From Providencia sneebia DSM 19967 (GTDB lineage: Bacteria; Pseudomonadota; Gammaproteobacteria; Enterobacterales; Enterobacteriaceae): 64,000 bases of DNA. Location of the stretch: the NCBI RefSeq assembly GCF_000314895.2, contig NZ_CM001773.1, positions 3,555,901 through 3,619,900 of the forward strand. Direction: 5' to 3'. This document shows, one piece after another, positions 39,387-48,925 of this stretch. The translations under genes and the position numbers were made by a program. Every line of letters begins with the position of its first letter. Position 1 is the stretch's first letter. The notes beneath the pieces are model-generated. The model was not told where the DNA came from, did no database searches, and was given only the letters and a program-made list of their open reading frames with translations.

Positions 39387-42300
39387 AAATTTTAAGCTTA
39401 CGTCTAAAAAACCTAAACTCACTTAAAGGCGAATGGAAAATAGATTTTACCCAAGAGCCTTTTGCCAGCCAAGGTTTGTTCGCCATCACCGGTCCAACTG
39501 GGGCAGGTAAAACAACCTTGCTTGATGCCATTTGCCTCGCGTTTTATCATCAAACACCAAGATTAAAGACTATTTCGGCAAAGCAGAATGAGATAATGAC
39601 TCGGCATACTAGCGAATGTCTTGCTGAAGTTGAGTTTGAAGTCAAAGGTACCGCTTATCGTGCATTCTGGAGCCAACGCCGTGCGGGCAATAAACCGACA
39701 GGAAATCTCCAACAAGCCAAAGCTGAATTAGCATTAGTGAGTGATGGCAAAATTTTAGCCGAAAAGCTAAATGATGTCAGAGAGCAAATCATTCATATCA
39801 CCGGTCTTGATTTTGCACGTTTTACTAAATCAATTTTACTGTCTCAAGGTGATTTTGCTGCCTTTCTCAATGCCAATGTAAAAGAGCGTGCTGATTTACT
39901 TGAAGAAATTACAGGTACTGAAATCTATAGCCAAATTTCGAGTTATATTTTTCAACAACATAAACAAGTAAAAATAGATTTAGAGCTGCTTAAAAGCCGA
40001 GCACAAAGTATCCACCTATTAACAGAAGACGAATATCAAGCCCTATCAAATGAACAAACTCAGCTTCTTGAACACGAAAAACAGCTAAATTCTCAACTCA
40101 ATCAATATCAACAAGCTGCTCAATGGTGGCAACGCGAGCGACAACTTACAACGCGATTACAGCAGTTGAAAGTTGAACAACAAAGTGCGGAAGAAGCCTT
40201 CCAAGCTGCAGAACCAAGCTTTAAAAAATTATCAGATAACCTTCCCGCAGAAAACTTGAGACCATTATGGTTAGATGTTGAACGCTATACAAAAATACTC
40301 AGTGAACAATCACAGAAGCAGCACGATTTATCACAAGTTCTGGAGAACAGTTTACAAGAACTTGAGCCATTACATGCCCAAGTAGCAAAAAATAAGTATG
40401 ATGAATTGCAGCATCGCACCTACATGCAGCAACAGCTAGAGATTATTGATGAGCAAGTTCGCCCATTAGAAAATGAGATTGCTAATTTAACGCAAAAAAT
40501 TGTTGAAATCAGTGAAGAAAAAACGCGCTATCAATCTGAATACCAAAACAAAAAAATAGCAGTTACTAAAATACAGCAACGGCTTTCAACTGCAAAAAGT
40601 GAACTACAGCAACTTGATGTATTTTTAGAAGAAAAACAAACTGACGCATCAATTTCTCAACATATTGGTTTATGGCAACAACAAAGCCATTTGATTGATG
40701 AATTACATCAGCAAATTGCCGCTCTCACTCAAAAACAACATAACTTAAAACAAGAGCAAACTGCGTTATTGTCAGAAGAACAACAACAAATTGATCTGAA
40801 CAAGCAGACAGAATCAAGCTTAGAGCATGATCAACAGCTCTTCTTAGGCGTTGAGAAAACATATTTAGATAGGCAACAATCCCAAGATATCACTCAACTA
40901 AATCAATCTATTGAGCAACTAAGAGCGCGCTTGCAACACGCTCAGGTATTACCTTTGTTGTTCTCTCAATGGCAAGATCTACAGAATCAAATAAAAAAAC
41001 AGCAAACTCAATATGATGTATTGATACCGTTAATCCAAAAAATTGAACATGATGCGCAAGTGACAGAAACGAAGCTTAGCCATCTTCAACCGCATCTAAC
41101 TGATCTCAATGAGCGATTACAGTTAGAACAAAAGATTGTTAGCCTAGAAAAAGAGCGCCAGCAATTAGTTGCTGGAAATCCATGCCCTTTATGTGGCTCT
41201 TTATCACATCCCGCAATTGAACAATATCAATCTATTGAACCAACTCAAACAGAGCAACGCTTGAAAACGTTGATGCAACAGGTTGATGAGCTAAAACAAA
41301 TACAAATCAATCAACAAATTTCATTGCAAAAGGAAAATCAAAGACTTGATGAAAATAAGCAGCAACAAATATTGTTAGCTACACAACTCGAAACACTGAA
41401 TAAAAAGTGGTTGATGGCATGTGAACAAGCTCAAGCAAGTGAACTCACCTATGAAGAAACATTAGTCGAACAATTTATTGCCGATCTTCAGCAACAGCTA
41501 TCAGCACAACAAGAAATTGTCAGCCAATTCACAGTATTAGAACGAGAATATCAGCAACTCAAACAACAATTGCATGAAAAACAATCACAATATAAACAAC
41601 AGCAATCTGCTTTATTATTGATTGCAGAACGTTTAACTCACCAAAAGCAACTATTTACCAATATGCAAAGTGAGCTAACGCATCTTAAATCACGTTTTGA
41701 TGAACAATATCAACAAATTAAAAATTCTATTGCTTTATTTTCGCTGCCCTCAACAGAAAATATATCTCAATCGCTTGAGATACTCGCGTTACGTGGACAA
41801 GATTATGAATTAAAAGCGCGTACAGCTCAGGAGCTACGCCAAAAAATAGCCGTTACAGCGGCAACACTTGAAGTAGAATTGAATCAACAATCTACCTTAG
41901 AAAAGCAATATGGACATTTAGAACAACAATTACAGAAATATCAGCAGGCTATAACGCAGAAACAAGCTGACCGTAAATTATTATTAGCAGGTGAAGCAAT
42001 TGCTGATTATGTTGAAAAATTGCAGAAAAAACTGGCCGATATCACCGAACACCTACAAAAGTTAACGAATCAGGTCAATCTGAGTGAAAAAAATATTGCG
42101 TCACTCAAAGGCAGCTTAAACGAAGTCATTAGTGCAGTAAAAGTCAGCCAGCAGCAATTAACGTCAACACAGCAGCTTTTTAATGATGAACTTGCAAAAA
42201 GCCCATTTGCAACTTTACCTCTATTTTTAGAAGCATTATTAGCACCTGATGAAAAAAAGCGTCTTGAACAACTTCATCAACACTTAAGTCAAGCGCGTCT

Positions 42301-43060
42301 GCAATCTGAAGTTCGTTTAAAAGAAGCCGAGCTTGCATTGCAAGAGCATCAACAACAGCAATCTCAGGAAGCTAGCAATTCAACATTTGAACAGATACAA
42401 CAGCACATTTCTGCTCTGCTTGAGGAAATAAAAACACTCAACCAACAGCAAGGGCGCATTACCAACCAACTTGATGCTGACAAGCAGCAGCGGCATCAAC
42501 AACGCGACTTATTAAAAGAAATTGAAGACAAACAATTGCACTATGATGATTGGTGCTATCTTAATGATTTAATTGGATCATCTGACGGTGATAAGTTCCG
42601 CCGTTATGCGCAAGGCTTAACTTTTGATAGTTTGATTGCGTTAGCCAATCAGCGATTAGATAAGCTGCATGGACGCTATATATTACAGCGTAATCATAGC
42701 GCTGAGTTAGAATTACAAGTCATTGACAGCTGGCAAGCTGACACTATTCGCGATATTAAAACACTTTCTGGTGGTGAGAGCTTCTTGGTCAGCCTAGCGC
42801 TTGCACTGGCATTATCCGATATGGTGAGCAATAAGACACAATTAGAATCACTCTTTCTTGATGAAGGATTTGGTACACTTGATCCTGAAACATTAGATAT
42901 TGCGCTTGATGCTTTGGAAAGTCTTAATGCATCTGGAAAAGTCATTGGCGTCATTAGCCATGTCGAAGCGATGAAAGAAAGAATTTCGGTACAAATCCCT
43001 GTCAAAAAAATCAATGGATTTGGAATCAGTGAATTACCGCATCAATATCGAGTTAGTTAA
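39383..43060 (+). CDS. sbcC: Exonuclease subunit SbcC (Rad50-type ATPase)
   Basis: ATPase and DNA-tethering subunit of SbcCD. 1225 residues, longer than E. coli SbcC (1048), the extra length being in the glutamine-rich coiled coil. Walker [10 protein letters not shown] at residues 37-45; Q-loop [11 protein letters not shown]; zinc hook CPLC at Cys601/Cys604, almost exactly mid-protein; signature [19 protein letters not shown] and Walker [13 protein letters not shown] near the C-terminus. Translation is coupled to sbcD by a four-base overlap. Confidence 0.97.
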   Translation: MKILSLRLKNLNSLKGEWKIDFTQEPFASQGLFAITGPTGAGKTTLLDAICLAFYHQTPRLKTISAKQNEIMTRHTSECLAEVEFEVKGTAYRAFWSQRRAGNKPTGNLQQAKAELALVSDGKILAEKLNDVREQIIHITGLDFARFTKSILLSQGDFAAFLNANVKERADLLEEITGTEIYSQISSYIFQQHKQVKIDLELLKSRAQSIHLLTEDEYQALSNEQTQLLEHEKQLNSQLNQYQQAAQWWQRERQLTTRLQQLKVEQQSAEEAFQAAEPSFKKLSDNLPAENLRPLWLDVERYTKILSEQSQKQHDLSQVLENSLQELEPLHAQVAKNKYDELQHRTYMQQQLEIIDEQVRPLENEIANLTQKIVEISEEKTRYQSEYQNKKIAVTKIQQRLSTAKSELQQLDVFLEEKQTDASISQHIGLWQQQSHLIDELHQQIAALTQKQHNLKQEQTALLSEEQQQIDLNKQTESSLEHDQQLFLGVEKTYLDRQQSQDITQLNQSIEQLRARLQHAQVLPLLFSQWQDLQNQIKKQQTQYDVLIPLIQKIEHDAQVTETKLSHLQPHLTDLNERLQLEQKIVSLEKERQQLVAGNPCPLCGSLSHPAIEQYQSIEPTQTEQRLKTLMQQVDELKQIQINQQISLQKENQRLDENKQQQILLATQLETLNKKWLMACEQAQASELTYEETLVEQFIADLQQQLSAQQEIVSQFTVLEREYQQLKQQLHEKQSQYKQQQSALLLIAERLTHQKQLFTNMQSELTHLKSRFDEQYQQIKNSIALFSLPSTENISQSLEILALRGQDYELKARTAQELRQKIAVTAATLEVELNQQSTLEKQYGHLEQQLQKYQQAITQKQADRKLLLAGEAIADYVEKLQKKLADITEHLQKLTNQVNLSEKNIASLKGSLNEVISAVKVSQQQLTSTQQLFNDELAKSPFATLPLFLEALLAPDEKKRLEQLHQHLSQARLQSEVRLKEAELALQEHQQQQSQEASNSTFEQIQQHISALLEEIKTLNQQQGRITNQLDADKQQRHQQRDLLKEIEDKQLHYDDWCYLNDLIGSSDGDKFRRYAQGLTFDSLIALANQRLDKLHGRYILQRNHSAELELQVIDSWQADTIRDIKTLSGGESFLVSLALALALSDMVSNKTQLESLFLDEGFGTLDPETLDIALDALESLNASGKVIGVISHVEAMKERISVQIPVKKINGFGISELPHQYRVS

Positions 43061-43092
43061 ACACGTAAACAAAATCAATAAACATTCTCTAT

Positions 43093-43125
43093 AACGGGCT
43101 TTTTTTAATAAAAAACTTGCCCGTT
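43093..43125 (+). terminator. Possible hairpin after sbcC
   Basis: AACGGGC (43093-43099) and GCCCGTT (43119-43125) can pair, with an inner T-run/A-run that extends the stem. It lacks a following T run. It lies 33 bases after the sbcC stop. Confidence 0.4.
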
Positions 43126-43158
43126 TAACATTATCGAAATCAATTTGGTCAGTTAACC

Positions 43159-43527
43159 ATGTTTAAAAAAATAAAAAAGATGTTAGGCCTTATGCCAATG
43201 CCACTTGAAGAAATCAATCAGATATTGGAAAAGGCGGAACAAGGCGATGTTAATGCTCAATATAATATTGGAACAATATATGATGTAGGTGAAGGCATTC
43301 CCAAAGATACGGCTAAAGCGATTGGGTGGTATCAAAAAGCAGCGGAGCAAGGTCACGCCAAAGCTCAATATATGCTTGGCATTATGTATGAATCAGGTGA
43401 CTGCTTACCTTACGATGCAGCGAAAGCGGTTGAGTGGTTTAAAAAAGCAGCAAAGAATGGTGATCAAGATGCTTTATTTCATCTAAATCATATAGATCAA
43501 GAGAACACTAAAAATTCTAAACTGTGA
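43159..43527 (+). CDS. Small Sel1-like repeat protein
   Basis: 122 residues, no signal peptide. Two Sel1-like (TPR-related) repeats are evident: QGDVNAQYNIGTIYDVGEGI with DTAKAIGWYQKAAEQ, then GHAKAQYMLGIMYESGDCL with DAAKAVEWFKKAA. Such repeats mediate protein-protein contacts; no partner can be inferred. The ATG at 43159 lies about 100 bases after sbcC. The gene is probably independent. Confidence 0.8.
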   Translation: MFKKIKKMLGLMPMPLEEINQILEKAEQGDVNAQYNIGTIYDVGEGIPKDTAKAIGWYQKAAEQGHAKAQYMLGIMYESGDCLPYDAAKAVEWFKKAAKNGDQDALFHLNHIDQENTKNSKL

Positions 43528-43528
43528 T

Positions 43529-43544
43529 GCACCATCCTTGGTGC
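43529..43544. terminator. Weak hairpin between convergent genes
   Basis: GCACCA (43529-43534) / TGGTGC (43539-43544) with a four-base loop, between the Sel1 gene and the minus-strand CGS-like gene. There is no pure T run. Confidence 0.35.
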
Positions 43545-43607
43545 TCCATTTGCTTCTGTCTAACGGATCTGCTTCCTTTCTTAATATCATATATGGCTAG
43601 CTAAGTA

Positions 43608-44891
43608 TCAAATTGCATCAAGGGCTTGTGATAACGCTTCTTGAAGATCATTCGCATTTTCTATTCCGACAGATAAACGCACTAAATTGCTATCAATACC
43701 GATTTGATTGCGCACTGATTCTTTAATACCTGAATGTGTCGTTGAAGCAGGATGGCAAGCCAGCGATTCAGTTCCACCTAAACTGACAGCTAATTTAAAT
43801 AACGCAAGATTGTCGAGGAATTTAAAGGCCTCTTCTTCATTTTCACCAACATTGATAGAGAGTGTCGAACCTGCACCCGTACATTGCGTTTGGTAAACCT
43901 GATATTCTTGGCTATCTTTTGGTAAAAATTCTGGGTAATGCACTTTTTTAACCTTTGGATGTTGATGCAGGAAATGCGCTAATTTTTGTGCATTATCATT
44001 CGCTTTTTCCATCCGCAATTGCAAAGTTTCTAAAGAGCGTCCCAGCATCCAACTTGAATGAGGATCAAGCTGAGTGCCGATAGCATTGCGCTGCGCTCGC
44101 ACTTTATTCACTAATTCACGACGACCAACCACACCACCAGCAACTAAATCAGAATGACCACCGACATATTTAGTTAGTGAGTACACACTTAAATCTGCAC
44201 CTAATGCTGTTGGCTTTTGGAAAACAGGGCCTAGCATGGTGTTATCACAGACAAGCAATGGTTTGGTATCTTGGCGTGTTTCCCCTATTTCTTGAGCAAT
44301 TTGACTAAGTAAGTGAATGTCCACTAACGTATTTGCAGGATTAGACGGTGTTTCAATATAGATTGCTGCAATGTTTTTGCCAGGCTCAATACCGTCAATC
44401 ACTTTACGGATTGCATCACCATCGCAACCACTTTGAAAAGGCACTGAAGTGACACCAAAACGCGCCAATGTATTTAGAAATAGCGTTTCAGTTCCACCAT
44501 AAAGCGGTTGGGAATGCAGTAAAACATCCCCCGGCTTAAGAAAAGCCATTAAACATGTCGTGATAGCTGACATGCCAGATGAAAAAAGGGCTGCACTTTC
44601 AGCACCTTCATAGAGCGCTAATCTATCCTCAACAATTTCGCTGTTAGGATGATTGAAACGTGAATAGACTAGTCCTTGTTTTTCATTGCCCGATGTTTGT
44701 GTGCGTCCACTAACTAAATTAAAAAAATCTTTCCCTTCCTGAGCTGTTTTAAAGACAAAGGTTGAGGTTAAAAATACAGGAGGCTTTATTGCCCCTTCAG
44801 ATAATCTTGGATCATAACCATAACTCATCATCAATGTTTCTGGTGAAAGCACGTGCCCATTTAACTCTTTTTTATAATAACTGTCTGACAT
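43608..44891 (-). CDS. PLP-dependent cystathionine gamma-synthase family enzyme
   Basis: 427 residues from the ATG at 44891 (MSDSYYKKELNGH), with GGAG upstream; 48 further in-frame codons overlap the neighbour and are rejected. Cys/Met-metabolism PLP fold: ESAALFSSGMSAI, YIETPSNP, DNTMLGP and the PLP lysine in YSLTKYVGGHSD, then LGGTESLACHPASTTH. The family covers gamma-synthases, beta/gamma-lyases and methionine gamma-lyase; substrate specificity cannot be read from these motifs. Same strand and 46 bases downstream of a 2OG/Fe(II) oxygenase, so likely one operon. Confidence 0.88.
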   Translation of the reverse strand: MSDSYYKKELNGHVLSPETLMMSYGYDPRLSEGAIKPPVFLTSTFVFKTAQEGKDFFNLVSGRTQTSGNEKQGLVYSRFNHPNSEIVEDRLALYEGAESAALFSSGMSAITTCLMAFLKPGDVLLHSQPLYGGTETLFLNTLARFGVTSVPFQSGCDGDAIRKVIDGIEPGKNIAAIYIETPSNPANTLVDIHLLSQIAQEIGETRQDTKPLLVCDNTMLGPVFQKPTALGADLSVYSLTKYVGGHSDLVAGGVVGRRELVNKVRAQRNAIGTQLDPHSSWMLGRSLETLQLRMEKANDNAQKLAHFLHQHPKVKKVHYPEFLPKDSQEYQVYQTQCTGAGSTLSINVGENEEEAFKFLDNLALFKLAVSLGGTESLACHPASTTHSGIKESVRNQIGIDSNLVRLSVGIENANDLQEALSQALDAI

Positions 44892-44937
44892 AGTTGTACT
44901 CCGATAATAATAATCAACAACCCTTATACAGAGTACA

Positions 44938-45972
44938 TCATAAGATGTTGCTATTCTTGACAATTTGTTCGTATTCGTCAGGATAAAACTTTTGCGTAAC
45001 AGATAAATGTGAACGCAACCGCCCTTTAATGGCATTTTTTCCTAAATTAGTAAACATTGGGTTTAAAGGATCGCTATCAGGCCCTAATGCTTGCTTGGCA
45101 AGATGTTCTGGTAAAGGTAATAGTGGCACTTCTTCAGCATAAATACTTGGCGTAATAAAATAAGCAATAGAATAACGGGAAACACTATTTTGTTTTCTTA
45201 CGACTTGATGAACATTCGCGCGTAAATAACCATTTGTTGCAAGTTCAAACACTTCACCAATATTAATCACAAATGCATTCTCTAATGGTTCCACATCCAC
45301 CCAACCATTATCTGTTTCAACTTGTAATCCGCCCGTATTATCCTGCCATAATAATGTTAATAAGCCGGCATCTTTATGAGCACCAACACCTTGTTCGCCC
45401 GTATTATTATCTTCTCTAGCTGGATAATGAATGAGTTTTAATAAATGTTGAGAAGGTTGGCCAATAATATTATCTAAACTATCTTCCGGTAATTCCAATG
45501 CGACAAGAAAGGCTTTAATTAATTTAACAGCAATTGATCTCATATCACTTTGCCATGCCAATGCCTGTGTTTTTAATTCAGGCAAAGCATCTGGCCATTG
45601 GTTTGGACCTTGTAAATTAAACCAAATGGGATCTTGTGCGCTAAGGGCTAAAGTGGGTAACTCTTCACCAATATCAATTTGCTCGCGATAGTCAGGCTGA
45701 TTTCGCGTATTTTCCTCTGTTGATGCGGTATATCCGCGAAAATGCTTTGATTGACTCATCGCTATTTTTTCTTTTTCCGCTTTAGGTAAAGCAAAAAAAC
45801 GTTTTGTCGTAGCTAATAAATTTTCTCGCTGTGTTGGTGTAATATTGTGCCCAACTAGATAAAAAAAACCAATTTCTCGGGCAATAAAACGTAATTTTTT
45901 ATAAAAGTTATCTCGCGTTTTTGGATTATCCAATTCACTAAGATCAATAATCGGCAATGAATATAATGACAT
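44938..45972 (-). CDS. 2-oxoglutarate/Fe(II)-dependent oxygenase, isopenicillin-N-synthase-like
   Basis: 344 residues. N-terminal DIOX_N region (LPIIDLSEL, REIGFFYLVGHNI) and C-terminal 2OG-FeII_Oxy domain. The facial triad is visible as HKD (in GAHKDAGLLTLL) and a distal His (ANVHQVV), with the 2OG-binding arginine in SRYSIAYF. Likely hydroxylates or otherwise oxidises a small molecule; the substrate is unknown. First gene of a two-gene unit with the CGS-like enzyme, divergent from an NlpA-type lipoprotein, which suggests a shared pathway for a sulfur or amino-acid compound. Confidence 0.85.
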   Translation of the reverse strand: MSLYSLPIIDLSELDNPKTRDNFYKKLRFIAREIGFFYLVGHNITPTQRENLLATTKRFFALPKAEKEKIAMSQSKHFRGYTASTEENTRNQPDYREQIDIGEELPTLALSAQDPIWFNLQGPNQWPDALPELKTQALAWQSDMRSIAVKLIKAFLVALELPEDSLDNIIGQPSQHLLKLIHYPAREDNNTGEQGVGAHKDAGLLTLLWQDNTGGLQVETDNGWVDVEPLENAFVINIGEVFELATNGYLRANVHQVVRKQNSVSRYSIAYFITPSIYAEEVPLLPLPEHLAKQALGPDSDPLNPMFTNLGKNAIKGRLRSHLSVTQKFYPDEYEQIVKNSNIL

Positions 45973-46319
45973 AATTAAACCCTATTATTTCTATTATTTA
46001 ATGGATTAAAAAACATTTCATTATTAATTAATCACGATATACACCAAGGTTATTTATCTACAATTTCATAAAACATTGGCTATATATTAAATTTTTAACC
46101 TGATGATTTAATAACCATGAAGAATAAATTCACAGTGAGACAATTAAACCCCATATTAGTAAAATACTTAAAATAATATAAAACTATATCGATATAACCA
46201 TTTAAGTTTAATCAACACTTTGCATATAACTAAATACTCTTTTTATTGACCAAATGTTATTTCAAAAATAGTTATTTAATCTGATTAGATAATAACAACA
46301 AATTTTTGAGGATTTAAAA
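45973..46319. other. Divergent intergenic region, oxygenase and NlpA-type lipoprotein
   Basis: 347 very AT-rich bases without a gene. It must hold the promoters of both divergent units. No operator such as a MetJ box array (AGACGTCT-type repeats) was visible. Confidence 0.5.
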
Positions 46320-47192
46320 ATGAAAAAAATAATAACATCGCTACTTGTCCTTTCTGTTTTTGTGATCAGTGCTTGTTCTCAAGACGATAAACCACAACAA
46401 CCACAACAAACTTCCAATACCAGCCAGCAAGGTAGGCATAAAATTATTATTGGTAGTCATGGTAGTGATTCTGATATCTGGAAATTTATTGCTCAATCCC
46501 AAGCCACTAAAGAGGCGGGATTGGATATTGATGTTAAAATTATAGATGATGGCGTCACGTTAAACATTGCTACAATTGATGGTGATGTTGATGTAAATGC
46601 CTTTCAATCATGGGGATTTTTAAAAGATTTTAACCAAAGTCATCAAAATCAATTAACTGCAATTACAACCACTTATTTCGAACCCATGGCTATTTATTCA
46701 TCGAAATATAAAACACTTGAACAACTCCCCAATAATGGAGCATTAGTGGCTATTCCAAATGATTCAGCAAATCATGCACGCGCACTATTATTATTGCAAA
46801 AATCGAAATTAATCACGCTTAAGCCTGACTTTAATCAGGCGACAGGTTCAGTCAATGACATTATTGATAACCCCAAAAATTTAAAATTTAGACAAATTAA
46901 ATATGCCCATGGACCAAGAGCATTACCCGATGTTGATATTGCAGTTATTGGTAATACAGCCGCACAAGAAGGTGGATTAAATGCTTTAACAGATTCTTTA
47001 TTTAGAGAACAAAATGATGAAAGTATTAACGATAAAATTAATGTTCTTGTCGTCAAATCTACCAATAAAGATAATCCAGCCTTTAATAAATTAGGTGAGT
47101 TATACCACACAGAAGCCGTCAAAAATTATATTCAAGATAATTTTGGCGGAACGAAAATCCAAATCGTTAAACCCCTTTCTGAACTTCATTAA
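46320..47192 (+). CDS. NlpA/MetQ-family substrate-binding lipoprotein
   Basis: 290 residues. Lipobox VISAC with Cys19. The mature protein follows the MetQ/NlpA pattern: HKIIIGSHGSDSDIWKFIA, then the conserved DGDVDVNAFQSWGFLKDF, AIPNDSANHARALLLLQ and PDVDIAVIGNTAA. Homologues deliver methionine or related amino acids to a MetNI-type ABC importer; no metN or metI is adjacent, so it may borrow one encoded elsewhere. GAGG ribosome site nine bases upstream. Divergent from the oxygenase/CGS pair. Confidence 0.88.
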   Translation: MKKIITSLLVLSVFVISACSQDDKPQQPQQTSNTSQQGRHKIIIGSHGSDSDIWKFIAQSQATKEAGLDIDVKIIDDGVTLNIATIDGDVDVNAFQSWGFLKDFNQSHQNQLTAITTTYFEPMAIYSSKYKTLEQLPNNGALVAIPNDSANHARALLLLQKSKLITLKPDFNQATGSVNDIIDNPKNLKFRQIKYAHGPRALPDVDIAVIGNTAAQEGGLNALTDSLFREQNDESINDKINVLVVKSTNKDNPAFNKLGELYHTEAVKNYIQDNFGGTKIQIVKPLSELH

Positions 47193-47503
47193 ATTTTCAG
47201 GATGATAGCGGCAATACGCTTTGTCGCTATCGCCATCATCTTATTAAAAATAATTCAATATGAGTAACTTCATTGATAAAAAATGAGCTATCTCATGCGA
47301 AAAATAAACGCACAATAAAAATAACCATTTGATTTATCATAGAAATAATAAACTTTTTTCTTTATCCAAAAATTTGAATCTTATGGTTAAATTTTTTTCT
47401 ATGATTTTTATGCTAGCAAGTTATAGTAATAACCAATGAATAAATAACGGCGTCTGAAATTTTAATAAAATGCCGTGTGCTTAAAAATAGCTAGGAGACT
47501 CAC
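47193..47503. other. Intergenic: hairpin then AT-rich stretch
   Basis: 311 bases. It starts with the hairpin at 47204-47231; the remainder is AT-rich with no gene or recognised operator before the nitroreductase gene. Confidence 0.5.
47204..47231 (+). terminator. Hairpin after the NlpA-type gene
   Basis: GATAGCG (47204-47210) / CGCTATC (47225-47231), extended by GATG/CATC flanks. It is followed by GCCATCATCTTATT, which is a poor T tail. Confidence 0.45.
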
Positions 47504-48103
47504 ATGTCAAACGCATTTATCGAAATGATTAAAAATCGTCGTACTATTTATGATCTCGGCAATAAATTACCTGTTTCTCATGAACACATTATAAATTTAG
47601 TCAAAGAAGCCGTTAAACACTCACCTTCATCTTTTAACTCACAAACATCACGTGTTGTTATTTTATTTGGTGATGAACATAAAAAATTGTGGGAAACAAC
47701 AAAAGAGACGCTGAGAAAAATCGTTCCTGCTGAAGCATTTAGCGGTACTGAGAAAAAAATTGATAGCTTTAGCGCTGGTGCTGGCTCAATCTTATTCTTT
47801 GAAGATATGTCCGTAGTTAAAGGCTTACAAGAACAGTTCCCTTTGTATGCAGATAATTTCCCTATCTGGTCAGAACAAGCAAGCGGTATTGCTCAATTCG
47901 CTGTCTGGACAGCATTAGCACAAGAGCAAGTAGGAGCTTCATTACAACACTACAACCCGCTGATTGATAACTTCGTACAAAAAGAGTGGGGAACCCCTGA
48001 TAGCTGGGTTTTACGCGCGCAAATGGTCTTTGGTTCAATTAATTCACCAGCAGGTGATAAAGACTTTATGGATGATGAAGTTCGTTTCAAAATCTTCAAA
48101 TAA
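47504..48103 (+). CDS. Nitroreductase-family FMN oxidoreductase
   Basis: 199 residues. N-terminal KNRRTIYDLG and HSPSSFNSQTSRVVIL are the FMN-binding segments of the nitroreductase fold; a second conserved part is ASLQHYNPLID. It resembles the YdgI/CinD-type proteins that reduce quinones or nitro compounds with NAD(P)H. Physiological substrate unknown. AGGAG ribosome site nine bases before the ATG. Monocistronic, ended by a strong hairpin. Confidence 0.88.
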   Translation: MSNAFIEMIKNRRTIYDLGNKLPVSHEHIINLVKEAVKHSPSSFNSQTSRVVILFGDEHKKLWETTKETLRKIVPAEAFSGTEKKIDSFSAGAGSILFFEDMSVVKGLQEQFPLYADNFPIWSEQASGIAQFAVWTALAQEQVGASLQHYNPLIDNFVQKEWGTPDSWVLRAQMVFGSINSPAGDKDFMDDEVRFKIFK

Positions 48104-48126
48104 ATTATCCTCTTGAAGCAAGTATA

Positions 48127-48168
48127 TTTCCCTCTACTCTTATGTATAAAGAAGTAGAGGGAAAATTT
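48127..48168 (+). terminator. Terminator of the nitroreductase gene
   Basis: 12-bp stem TTTCCCTCTACT (48127-48138) / AGTAGAGGGAAA (48153-48164), followed by ATTTAA. Confidence 0.75.
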
Positions 48169-48447
48169 AAATGTGTTTTTTCAGTGTAATATCCTACCCA
48201 AACCCCACTTCTCATACACATCAAATTAATTGTAAATGAACACAATTAAACACTACACTTTTTTAACAAATTACATCATATTAAGTAACATAGAATTGTT
48301 AAGTAAATATTAAGTTAAATATTAAATATGATTATTAAAAAATAAACTTAATTTGCGCTGCATATAATTCAACCAATTGTTATATAAAATAAAAACTCGC
48401 TGATTTCTTAATATTTGTCATATATTTTACATGTATCTGAACTATAC

Positions 48448-48481
48448 TTATATTGATGACATTAAATTGTCATCAATATAA
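48448..48481 (+). promoter_or_regulatory. 14-bp palindrome upstream of the small secreted protein
   Basis: TTATATTGATGACA (48448-48461) and TGTCATCAATATAA (48468-48481) form a perfect inverted repeat with a six-base centre, 39 bases before the ATG at 48521. A TATACT-like -10 element lies just upstream (48443-48448). It could be an operator or a 5'-UTR hairpin. Confidence 0.45.
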
Positions 48482-48520
48482 AGCCTTCCAATGAAGCTGT
48501 TGCAATATAGGAGGTAGACA

Positions 48521-48820
48521 ATGAAGTCATTATCCTTACTCGCTACTGCCGCTGTTGCTCTCATTTCTAGTTTTACTTGCTATTCAATGAATCAAAACAT
48601 TGCTGAAGGAACGATCTCATTTTTTGGTGCTATTGTTGAAGAACAATGTGAGCTCAACATCAAATCACCCAAAAATGTCAATATCCATTGCTATCGTAAT
48701 GGCAAAAATATGACTAAAGTGAGCACCCTGAAAGAGGCTCAAAAATTAAGCTCTGATTATGTTAAAGTGGAATATGGCCGCTATAATGAAAAACCAATAT
48801 TGGATGTTATTTATCAGTAA
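48521..48820 (+). CDS. Small exported protein, fimbrial-like
   Basis: 99 residues. A signal peptide covers about the first 22 (MKSLSLLATAAVALISSF). The mature part begins with AEGTISFFGAIVEEQCELNI, which recalls the first strands of type-1 fimbrial subunits (G-x-I-x-F-x-G-x-I-V...C), and a second Cys (NIHCYRNG) could form the usual disulfide, but it is too short for a full pilin. Strong AGGAGG ribosome site. No chaperone or usher gene is adjacent. It may be a minimal periplasmic relative. Confidence 0.7.
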   Translation: MKSLSLLATAAVALISSFTCYSMNQNIAEGTISFFGAIVEEQCELNIKSPKNVNIHCYRNGKNMTKVSTLKEAQKLSSDYVKVEYGRYNEKPILDVIYQ

Positions 48821-48832
48821 GTTATATAGTTA

Positions 48833-48869
48833 AAAGCTCCACAGTTAATTATTTAACTATTGGAGCTTT
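48833..48869. terminator. Bidirectional terminator between the small exported protein and cpdB
   Basis: AAAGCTCCA (48833-48841) / TGGAGCTTT (48861-48869) with an inner AGTTAA/TTAACT stem. On the minus strand it is followed by a T, so it serves cpdB; it lies 12 bases after the + gene's stop. Confidence 0.75.
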
Positions 48870-48925
48870 CAATTGACTGATTTTTATCCCAAAAGGAGAT
48901 AATCTACACGAATTAATGACCTAAC

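Larger units (their letters stand above)
48104..48520. other. AT-rich intergenic region with terminator and palindrome
   Basis: 417 bases. It holds the nitroreductase terminator (48127-48168) and a 14-bp palindrome (48448-48481) just ahead of the small secreted-protein gene. Otherwise strongly AT-rich with no gene. Confidence 0.5.

Noticed and set aside
48521..48820. Full fimbrial operon
   Set aside because: No chaperone, usher or second pilin gene flanks the small exported protein.
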